A DNA stretch of 8,017 nt from positions 1 to 8,017 of the forward strand of contig DSDR01000150.1 in assembly GCA_011048645.1 (NCBI GenBank). The letters are read 5' to 3'. The translations under genes and the position numbers were made by a program. This DNA is from Phycisphaerales bacterium. Its GTDB lineage: Bacteria; Planctomycetota; Phycisphaerae; Sedimentisphaerales; Anaerohalosphaeraceae. Position 1 is the stretch's first letter; each line of letters begins with the position of its first letter. A model generated the notes under the pieces. The model had not been told where the DNA came from. It worked only from the letters and a program-made list of their open reading frames with translations, and did no database searches. Below, in pieces: positions 1 through 5,409 of this stretch.

Positions 1-239
1 TCGTACAACAGCCGAGCGGCGCGAGTGAGCCGGATAACGCTGCGCTATGTCAGACGTTGCAATATATCCGCATCGCGTATCGGGCCGCTCGCGCGGCCGC
101 GCTATTGTGATGCACCATTGCGCTGCGTCATCGTACAACAGCCGAGCGGCGCGAGTGAGCCGGATAACGCTGCGCTATGTCAGACGTTGCAATATATCCG
201 CATCGCGTATCGGGCCGCTCGCGCGGCCGCGCTATTGTG
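1..239. repeat. 130-bp tandem repeat array, each unit a long imperfect hairpin
   Basis: Positions 1-109 and 131-239 are identical at all 109 bases, giving a period of 130 bp; 110-130 is the part present only in the first copy. The array probably continues left of the window. Within each unit, the left arm (about 5-50) is an imperfect inverted repeat of the right arm (about 62-108), with matching blocks such as ACAA, AGC, CGCGAG, GCC, GATA, CGC and TGCG, so one unit can fold into a hairpin of about 105 nt. The right arm contains the perfect 12-bp palindrome GCGCGGCCGCGC (91-102 and 221-232). The spacer 108-130 can form its own 7-bp stem with one wobble. The period is not a multiple of three, so reading frames shift at every copy and coding is unlikely. 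It lies 40 bp past the ftsQ stop. Function unknown. Confidence 0.93.
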
Positions 240-256
240 CCGCGGTATTGCGGCAC
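237..256. other. short perfect hairpin at the edge of the repeat array
   Basis: GTGCCGC (237-243) and GCGGCAC (250-256) are perfect complements around a 6-nt loop. The left arm uses the last three bases of the repeat. It follows the ftsQ stop by 24 nt on the minus strand and could end or process the ftsQ transcript, but there is no T-run on either strand, so a classic intrinsic terminator is not supported. Confidence 0.35.
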
Positions 257-279
257 GGTGTCGGGGTGTGCTGTGGCGA

Positions 280-1257
280 TCAGAGCCGCGGAACCAAACT
301 TTGCGGCTGGGTCAAATCAATGAATTTGGCGATTCCTTTCAGTGTGTGGCCATTTTCAACATAAAACTGGTATAAGGTGGCCACCTTTTCCTTTTCGTCA
401 GCTTCCATCAGGCGAGCCGCCTGTCCCCAGGCAGCGCCCCAGTGAATCTTTGTCGTATCATCTTTGACGTTCAGCACCAGATGCGGCTGCGCCGTGCTTT
501 GTCGGCCGGAAAAGTTGGACACATCAATGCTGGCAATCTCATCCAGCAGCGGCTTGGTGATGGGGTCTTCCGCAGCGGCCATGAGCTGATCCATCGAGGC
601 CAGCGCGCGAGCCAGTTCCATCGCTGCGCGAACATCCTCGGCCAGCCAGACCGTTCCCGACGAGGGCGCCGAACGCTGCGTAAATCCGACCACTTCCGGA
701 ACGGCGATCTTTGTAACCGGCAGCGCGTGAAAAATAATCATTTTGTCGTCCACATAATACCGCCGTCCGCCCATTGCCGCCGACACAAGAGGCCGACGAT
801 AGCTGGCCGTTATCTCCACGTGCTCAGGGGTTACGCGCACGTGCACATCGGCGAGCCAGGCAATCTGTTGTAACTTTTCGCTGACGGCGCCGGCGGTGGT
901 CTCATCCAGCGAAAAGCGACTGTCGCCGAGGGTTTGAATGAGATGATCCACCCACGCCTGACCAAGCCAGAACGGCGGGTCAATCAGCTTCAGCGGGCCG
1001 GTGCGCGATTCTGCCTGCGGCAGCGTTTTAACGTATCGTTCCATCACCATAAAGCCCGCTGTCAGGCTCGCTGCAAGCAGAGCAAACCCTGCAATGGTCA
1101 ATGTGATTCGCAGCGACGGGCCGATACGCGGGGCGTCTTTTTTCCTGCGTTTGCGCGGCGTGGGTTTCACAGTGGATTTCTTTTTTCCGTCGCGCTTCAG
1201 AAAGCCGAACCAGCCTTTGCTGTTTTTGGCTTTTTTTGTTTTTTTACGTTTGGTCAT
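280..1257 (-). CDS. ftsQ: cell division protein FtsQ (POTRA-domain divisome protein)
   Basis: 325-aa bitopic membrane protein, called FtsQ from layout and position. Residues 1-50 are very Lys/Arg-rich and cytoplasmic. Residues about 50-72 form one hydrophobic transmembrane helix. The rest is periplasmic: about 87-160 fits a POTRA-type domain (including WLADVHVRVTPEHVEITASY), followed by GGRRYYVDDKMIIF (163-176), which resembles the FtsQ beta-domain motif with a conserved Asp before a hydrophobic strand. FtsQ recruits FtsB/FtsL and helps trigger septal wall synthesis. The ATG at 1257 overlaps the ddl stop as ATGA, which fixes the start and implies translational coupling; longer in-frame starts inside ddl are unlikely. 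Primary sequence is poorly conserved in this family, so the name rests heavily on its place directly after ddl. The start region carries two A7 runs in the sense strand. Confidence 0.85.
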   Translation of the reverse strand: MTKRKKTKKAKNSKGWFGFLKRDGKKKSTVKPTPRKRRKKDAPRIGPSLRITLTIAGFALLAASLTAGFMVMERYVKTLPQAESRTGPLKLIDPPFWLGQAWVDHLIQTLGDSRFSLDETTAGAVSEKLQQIAWLADVHVRVTPEHVEITASYRRPLVSAAMGGRRYYVDDKMIIFHALPVTKIAVPEVVGFTQRSAPSSGTVWLAEDVRAAMELARALASMDQLMAAAEDPITKPLLDEIASIDVSNFSGRQSTAQPHLVLNVKDDTTKIHWGAAWGQAARLMEADEKEKVATLYQFYVENGHTLKGIAKFIDLTQPQSLVPRL

Positions 1258-2231
1258 TGTGTAGGTACTCCTTCCAATGATGAGGGCTTGACAGCAGCGC
1301 AATGATCGCGCCAGGCCGCTTCGGCAATCTGCCGGCACAACTGCGGCGTCGGGATGCCCGCCTTTCGCGCCGCCATCGGCAGCAGCGAATGGCTCGTAAA
1401 GCCCGGCAGCGTGTTGATCTCGAGCACCACCGGCACGCCGTCTTCGGTCAGGATAAAATCCACACGCGCCAGATGGCGGCAGTCCAGTATATTGAAACAA
1501 TCCAGCGCCGTCTTTTGAATCTGTTCAATCAGCGCGGTCTCCGTGATGGTATCGAACAGGTATTCGGTTGAATCGACGATGTATTTGGCGTTGTAATCGT
1601 AAAAGGCCGCTTTGCTGCGAATCTCAATGATCGGCAGGGCCTGTCCGTTGACAATCCCGACGGTGATTTCACGCCCTGCGATGAACTCTTCAATCATGCA
1701 GTCGCCGAAGGCTTGAACACACCGCATCGCCTTTTGTGCGGCAATCGTCGCATCGGCAGTGATGTCCACGCCGATGCTGCTGCCTTCGCGAACCGGCTTG
1801 ATCACGACGCGCCGGGCAAAGCCGCTCAGTTTTCGCACAAGCGCCGACTCCGTATCGTCCGGCGAAACAATGATCTGACGCGGGACGTTTGCCCCGACCC
1901 GGACAAAGGCGGCCTTGCTTGCCACTTTATCGAATGCCGTTCGGCTGGCCGCGGCGCCGGCGCCGGTAAAAGCACGTTGCCGCCGCTCCAGCAGCTCCTG
2001 GACGCCGCCGTCCTCGCCGAAACGTCCGTGCAGCGCCAGAAAATACACATCAATCGACGCATCGTCCAGAATCTGCGTCTGCTCCGGCGTAATATCCGAC
2101 TGCACCGCGTCCATTCCCGCTTCCTGCAGGGCTGAATAAATCGCCTGCCCGCTTTGAAGACTGACCTGACGCTCGGAACCAATCCCCCCGGCCAGCACGG
2201 CAACTTTGATTGCCCTATGACATTTTGGCAT
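1254..2231 (-). CDS. ddl: D-alanine--D-alanine ligase
   Basis: 325-aa cytoplasmic ATP-grasp enzyme that joins two D-alanines with ATP, giving the dipeptide that MurF adds to the wall precursor. Family motifs are in order: GGIGSERQVSLQSG (15-28), HGRFGEDGG (68-76), KPVREGSSIGV (145-155), YDYNAKY (211-217), and ARVDF plus LEINTLPG (255-259, 270-277). Expected residues are present: Glu20, Ser152 and Tyr217 (like E. coli DdlB Glu15, Ser150, Tyr216), Arg256, and the metal ligands Asp258, Glu271 and Asn273. Length is normal. The start at 2231 puts the GG(x)GSERxVSL motif near the N-terminus as usual. No clear Shine-Dalgarno is seen in the 20 nt between the start and the heptamer array at 2251. The stop overlaps the ftsQ start. 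It should be catalytically competent. Confidence 0.96.
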   Translation of the reverse strand: MPKCHRAIKVAVLAGGIGSERQVSLQSGQAIYSALQEAGMDAVQSDITPEQTQILDDASIDVYFLALHGRFGEDGGVQELLERRQRAFTGAGAAASRTAFDKVASKAAFVRVGANVPRQIIVSPDDTESALVRKLSGFARRVVIKPVREGSSIGVDITADATIAAQKAMRCVQAFGDCMIEEFIAGREITVGIVNGQALPIIEIRSKAAFYDYNAKYIVDSTEYLFDTITETALIEQIQKTALDCFNILDCRHLARVDFILTEDGVPVVLEINTLPGFTSHSLLPMAARKAGIPTPQLCRQIAEAAWRDHCAAVKPSSLEGVPTQ

Positions 2232-2250
2232 TGTTGAAGTTTTTAATTTA

Positions 2251-2278
2251 TAGTTCGTAGTTCTTAGTTCGTAGTTAC
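2251..2278. repeat. heptamer tandem array, ddl side
   Basis: Four tandem 7-bp units: TAGTTCG, TAGTTCT, TAGTTCG, TAGTTAC. It ends 20 bp before the ddl start codon, so it would lie in the leader of ddl on the operon transcript. It is the inverted partner of the array at 2512-2539. Confidence 0.85.
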
Positions 2279-2285
2279 GGGTCGT

Positions 2286-2492
2286 TTACGTGTTATTTCG
2301 GTTTGAAAAACCAAGACCTCGTTTAAGGCCGCTAATCATTCTTGATAATTCAGCAAAGCAAGTTCTTAAATCAAAATACTGCTTTTCCGGAATATATATG
2401 GAGCTTGTGAGTTTATAAACCAAATCAATTACATCAAGAGCCTTTTGATAAACGACCAATTGTTCAAACTTAAAATTATCACATCCTTGCAT
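2286..2492 (-). CDS. shortened four-helix-bundle protein (23S rRNA intervening-sequence family)
   Basis: 68-aa protein; family members are usually about 115-125 aa. Residues 9-29 (FEQLVVYQKALDVIDLVYKLT) match the first helix of the four-helix-bundle/23S rRNA IVP family, which typically begins F-x-x-L-x-V-W/Y-Q-K-A and ends Y-K-L-T. Residues 39-43 (YFDLR) resemble the FGLR segment before helix 2. Residues 48-60 (ELSRMISGLKRGL) then look like the last helix of the family (typically ISRMISG-hydrophobic), so the middle two helices seem to be missing in frame. A less favoured reading is a protein cut off within helix 2. The ATG at 2492 has a good Shine-Dalgarno (AAGGA, about 7 nt upstream), so it looks translated. 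Base composition is clearly more AT-rich than murB and ddl, consistent with transfer. The family's molecular role is unclear; the fold is shared with Avd of diversity-generating retroelements, but no reverse transcriptase is here. Confidence 0.72.
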   Translation of the reverse strand: MQGCDNFKFEQLVVYQKALDVIDLVYKLTSSIYIPEKQYFDLRTCFAELSRMISGLKRGLGFSNRNNT

Positions 2493-2511
2493 CGAAATTC
2501 CTTCTCAACTC

Positions 2512-2539
2512 AACTAAGAACTCAGAACTAAGAACTGAT
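2512..2539. repeat. heptamer tandem array, murB side
   Basis: Four tandem 7-bp units: AACTAAG, AACTCAG, AACTAAG, AACTGAT. It starts directly after the murB stop codon (2540-2542) on the minus strand and lies 20 bp upstream of the small ORF. It is the inverted counterpart of the array at 2251-2278. Confidence 0.85.
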
Positions 2540-3418
2540 TTACCATATTTCAATTTCCAGTTCGAGTTCCACGTCGAATTTTTCTTTGACCTTCTCGCGG
2601 ATCAGATCAATGAGTTGTTTGACATCGGCGCTCGTACAGCCGCTTTCGGTGGTGATGAAATTGGCGTGTTTTTCGCTGACGGCCGCACCGCCGACCTGGG
2701 CGCCTTTCAGTCCGGCCCGATCGATCAGGGCGCCGGCGCTCATGCCGCGCGGATTTTTGAAGATGCATCCGGCGTTGCGTGTATTCAGCGGCTGGGTGTT
2801 TTTCTTGTAAATCCACACTTCCTTGACGGTCTTGAGCATCTGATCGGAGTCCGACGGCGTCAGTTCAAGCGTCGCCTCCAGAATGATCGGGGCGGTGATA
2901 TTGACCCAGCGGTAATCAAACACCAGTTCAGGCTTGCATTTTTCGAAAATCTCGCCGTTGATGTCCATCACGGTGACGCTTTGCGTGCACGAGCCGATGT
3001 CGCCGAAGTTGCCGCCAGCGTTCATTCGGATGGCCCCGCCGATCGAGCCGGGAATGCCCGTCAGCGCTTCCAGGCCGCACAGCCCTTTGCGCACCGCGTC
3101 AAGGACAAGCTTGTTCAGACTGGCGCCCGCGGCGGCTTTGAGGGAGGTCTGTTCAAAGGCGGCGTGGGTGAACGGCTCGGCGTCGAGTTTGAGCACCACC
3201 CCTTTGACGCCTTCATCACTGACCAGCAGATTGGAGCCGAACCCCAAAACCCGCATCGGCATTTGTTCCTGCCCGCAGCGCCGCACCACCTCCTGAAGCT
3301 GTTCGATGGTCTGCGGACGCACGAGATACTCGGCCTGTCCGCCCAGGGCGTACCATGTCAGGTCCTTCAGCGGTACATTTTCCTTAACGATGTTCTCTAA
3401 GCCATTGAATATACTCAT
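2540..3418 (-). CDS. murB: UDP-N-acetylenolpyruvoylglucosamine reductase MurB
   Basis: 292-aa FAD-dependent cytoplasmic enzyme that reduces UDP-GlcNAc-enolpyruvate to UDP-MurNAc with NADPH. FAD-binding motifs are GFGSNLLVSDEG (59-70) and GIPGSIGGAIRMNAG (121-135). Tyr169-Arg170 match the family YR motif that contacts substrate. AGCIFKNP (216-223) is the active-site strand: the proton-donor Ser of E. coli MurB (Ser229) is Cys218 here, a natural variant I recall from other bacteria. SAGALIDRAGLKG (227-239) and the C-terminal LELEI with Glu288 (like Glu325) are present. Length fits the shorter type II MurB without the E. coli Tyr190 loop. The ATG at 3418 is preferred over a TTG at 3424 because GGAAAG lies 7 nt upstream of the ATG. 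It overlaps the end of murC by 35 nt, implying coupling. The heptamer cassette follows immediately. Confidence 0.95.
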   Translation of the reverse strand: MSIFNGLENIVKENVPLKDLTWYALGGQAEYLVRPQTIEQLQEVVRRCGQEQMPMRVLGFGSNLLVSDEGVKGVVLKLDAEPFTHAAFEQTSLKAAAGASLNKLVLDAVRKGLCGLEALTGIPGSIGGAIRMNAGGNFGDIGSCTQSVTVMDINGEIFEKCKPELVFDYRWVNITAPIILEATLELTPSDSDQMLKTVKEVWIYKKNTQPLNTRNAGCIFKNPRGMSAGALIDRAGLKGAQVGGAAVSEKHANFITTESGCTSADVKQLIDLIREKVKEKFDVELELEIEIW

Positions 3419-4787
3419 CGGCAACTTTCCAAATGGTCCCGGCGCCCATGGTTACGACCAGATCGCCGTCTCGGACGTGTTGTTTTAAGTGATTGACAAT
3501 ACCGGCAAACTCATTGATAAACAGCGCCTGACACTGCTGCTGTCGAATGCGTTCGACGAGCGTCTCGGCGTTGACCGTGCTTTTGCTTTCGGCGGTGTCC
3601 CGCACGAAGTAAATCTCCGGCACGATGGTCATATCGGCCAGCATAAAACTTTCGGCAAAATCATCAAGTAAAAAACGGGTTCGGCTGTACTGATGGGGCT
3701 GAAAAATGCACCACAACCGCCGCGGGGCGTACCGTTGTCGAATCGCGGCCAGCGACGCCCGAATCTCCGTCGGATGGTGAGCGTAATCGTCCAGAATGGT
3801 CACACCGTTGAGCTTGGCCTTGAACATCAGCCGGCGGTCGATCCCCTCGAATTGCCCCAGTCGCTCAAGGACGTCCGATTCCGGCACGCCCGCTTCAAGG
3901 CATACGGCCGCGGCGATCAGGGCATTATAGACATTGTGCCGGCCCGGCAGACCGCTTTTTGTTCGGCCAAGCATCCGGCCGTTGCGGACCAGATCAAACG
4001 CATAAAGCCCCTCGACAAGCTGGACATTCTCGGCTGTATAATCGCACCCCGGCTCCGGCCCGACCGTAATCACACGCCGACTGTCTTTGAGCCGGCGCAG
4101 GACGCGGGCGACGTTTTTATCGATCCCGTTGGCAATCAGGACGCCGTCCGGTTTGATCCCGAAAGCGAATTCGCTGAAGGCATCGACAATCTCGTCTTCG
4201 TTTCGGTAATAATCCAGATGATCCTGCTCGATATTAAGAATCACACCGATGTGCGGATGCAGGTTCAAAAAACTGCGGTCGTACTCGCACGCCTCGGCGA
4301 CAAAATACCGTCCGTTGCCCACGCCGCTGGAGCCGCCCAGTTGGGGCACCGCAGCGCCGATGATATAATTGGGCTTAAGTCCGCATTCTGAAAGCAGATA
4401 CGAAATCCATGCACTGGTGGTACTTTTGCCGTGCGTGCCGCTGATTGCGATGCCGCAATAGGCCTCGAACAACCTGCCGAGCATCTCGGCGTATTTATGA
4501 ATCGGACAGCCCAGCTCGGATGCCCGCGCCAGTTCCGGATTGGTCGCGGCCACGGCCGCACTGATGACCACCGCATCGACATCGTCGGCCAGATGTTCAG
4601 CGGTATGGCCGAGCCGAACCGTCGCCCCCAGTTGCTGCAACTGGTCGGTGACCGGACTTTGGCACATATCCGACCCGCTGACCACAGCCCCCTGGCGCAT
4701 CAGCAATCGGGCCAGTCCGCTGGTTCCGATACCGCCGATGCCGATAAAATGATATTTTTTTCCGGTGTATGGGTTCATTTGGGCCAT
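3384..4787 (-). CDS. murC: UDP-N-acetylmuramate--L-alanine ligase MurC
   Basis: 467-aa cytoplasmic Mur ligase that adds L-Ala to UDP-MurNAc using ATP, the first step of the stem peptide. Three domains are visible: an N-terminal UDP-binding Rossmann domain with GIGGIGTSG (16-24); a central ATPase domain with P-loop GTHGKSTT (117-124), EACEYD (165-170) and HNVYN (284-288); and a C-terminal domain opening near DDYAHHPTE (333-341), the MurC signature. GxGGxGxSG near the start and the full length support the ATG at 4787; Met4 is an alternative. All key motifs are intact. It is the first gene of the visible operon: murG/ftsW, which often precede murC, are absent, and the upstream DNA carries an unrelated truncated surface-protein gene. 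No strong Shine-Dalgarno is seen. Confidence 0.97.
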   Translation of the reverse strand: MAQMNPYTGKKYHFIGIGGIGTSGLARLLMRQGAVVSGSDMCQSPVTDQLQQLGATVRLGHTAEHLADDVDAVVISAAVAATNPELARASELGCPIHKYAEMLGRLFEAYCGIAISGTHGKSTTSAWISYLLSECGLKPNYIIGAAVPQLGGSSGVGNGRYFVAEACEYDRSFLNLHPHIGVILNIEQDHLDYYRNEDEIVDAFSEFAFGIKPDGVLIANGIDKNVARVLRRLKDSRRVITVGPEPGCDYTAENVQLVEGLYAFDLVRNGRMLGRTKSGLPGRHNVYNALIAAAVCLEAGVPESDVLERLGQFEGIDRRLMFKAKLNGVTILDDYAHHPTEIRASLAAIRQRYAPRRLWCIFQPHQYSRTRFLLDDFAESFMLADMTIVPEIYFVRDTAESKSTVNAETLVERIRQQQCQALFINEFAGIVNHLKQHVRDGDLVVTMGAGTIWKVADEYIQWLREHR

Positions 4788-4808
4788 CCGTTGTTATGGT
4801 TCTTGCGC

Positions 4809-4837
4809 ATCTTACCGCCGAAAAAGGATTTATTCAA
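4809..4837 (-). promoter_or_regulatory. candidate sigma-70-type promoter for murC
   Basis: On the minus strand, TTGAAT (4837-4832) and TAAGAT (4814-4809) are separated by 17 nt, with the -10 box 21 nt before the murC ATG. Each box matches consensus at 4 of 6 positions. A promoter is expected here because no dcw gene lies upstream. The match is modest and unproven. Confidence 0.28.
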
Positions 4838-4884
4838 GATATCATCGGACAATAAGCGGCTGTGCGTTCAATATTGTTTCGGCG

Positions 4885-5331
4885 ATTTTTCTGGACAAGG
4901 ATCAAATGGATTTGAATCAGGACGGCGTCTATCAGCCGTCCGAGCCGAATGCCCCGACCGATCCAAACGGGCTGTTTCGATTTGAGTATCTGGACGCGCC
5001 CGAAACGTATGCCCTGGGTCTGATCCTGCCGGAAGGCTGGTCGCAGACCGCCCCGGGCGCAGCGGAGGGCTATCAATACCTCATCGATGCGGACCCGAAC
5101 AACACCTACGGCCCGTTTGATTTCGGCGTTGTGCAGGGGCCGCTGGTCGAACAGACCGACCTGGCCGATTTTGCTCTGCTTTCGCAGTATTGGCTGCAAA
5201 GCGATTGCGATGCAAACAACGACTTCTGCTGCGGGATGGACATAAATCGTTCCGGCGCCGTCGATCAGACAGATCTGCTGCTGTTTTGCGAACGCTGGCT
5301 TTCAAAGCGGGCCAAAGACTCACGCCTCTAA
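4885..5331 (+). pseudogene. 5'-truncated surface protein: SdrD-B-like segment plus dockerin-like tail
   Basis: The frame is open from 4765 to the TAA at 5329, but recognisable protein starts only near 4885 (IFLDKD). From there it resembles the second half of an SdrD B-like repeat: an Asp/Asn-rich FLDKD...NQDG segment, a SEP motif, DPNGLFRFEYL, and a PEGWSQTAP strand typical of these extracellular beta domains. Then follows a dockerin-like tail: VEQTDLADFALLSQYWL, a Cys-containing linker, and GMDINRSGAVDQTDLLLFCERWL with Ca-loop-like Asp/Asn spacing. There is no signal peptide and no upstream part of a secreted protein, and the upstream reading frame runs into murC antisense. I read it as the 3' remnant of a larger secreted-protein gene cut by rearrangement. 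An ATG at 4906 preceded by AAGGA (4897-4901) could still allow translation of a 141-aa piece. Confidence 0.6.
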
Positions 5332-5337
5332 GGTTCG

Positions 5338-5356
5338 CCGGCTTGGTCTGAGCCGG
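5338..5356. terminator. candidate hairpin between convergent genes
   Basis: CCGGCT (5338-5343) and AGCCGG (5351-5356) are perfect 6-bp complements around a 7-nt loop. It lies 6 bp past the plus-strand stop and between two converging genes, where a bidirectional terminator would be expected. No T-run follows on either strand, so support is weak. Confidence 0.3.
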
Positions 5357-5409
5357 ATGTTCACGGAAACGAAACGATTTGCAGTTTGTCAATTTCGTAC
5401 TACAGTTTC

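Larger units (their letters stand above)
2251..2539. mobile_element. IVS-like cassette: small four-helix-bundle gene between inverted heptamer arrays
   Basis: An AT-rich 289-bp block fills nearly all of the 308-bp gap between murB and ddl, whereas the neighbouring gene pairs of this operon overlap. Its outer ends are arrays of a 7-bp unit in opposite orientation (2251-2278 and 2512-2539). Positions 2252-2276 and 2512-2536 are complementary at 22 of 25 places, so the ends can pair and put the ORF at 2286-2492 in a loop. The encoded protein belongs to the family carried by intervening sequences in 23S rRNA. I infer an inserted, possibly mobile or once-mobile element. No transposase and no certain target-site duplication are visible. 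Confidence 0.5.

Noticed and set aside
1..239. CRISPR array.
   Set aside because: The repeated unit is far too long, only a 21-bp segment could be spacer, and no cas gene is visible.
25..375. Open frames on the plus strand across the 130-bp repeat (25-375 and 47-364).
   Set aside because: The unit length is not a multiple of three, so the peptide changes frame in each copy; the frames only persist because the repeat is GC-rich, and they run into ftsQ antisense.
1258..1500. N-terminal extension of FtsQ by 81 residues.
   Set aside because: It lies in a second frame within ddl; the ATGA overlap at 1254-1257 and the Lys-rich tail then membrane helix fit a start at 1257.
2251..2539. Diversity-generating retroelement, because Avd shares the four-helix-bundle fold.
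   Set aside because: There is no reverse transcriptase, no template/variable repeat pair and no variable lectin-like target in the window.
2615..3400. Long plus-strand frame of 261 codons.
   Set aside because: It is exactly antisense to murB, which has complete family motifs; high third-position GC keeps the opposite frame open.
3693..4391. Plus-strand frame of 232 codons.
   Set aside because: Antisense shadow of murC, with no recognisable motif and no plausible start site.
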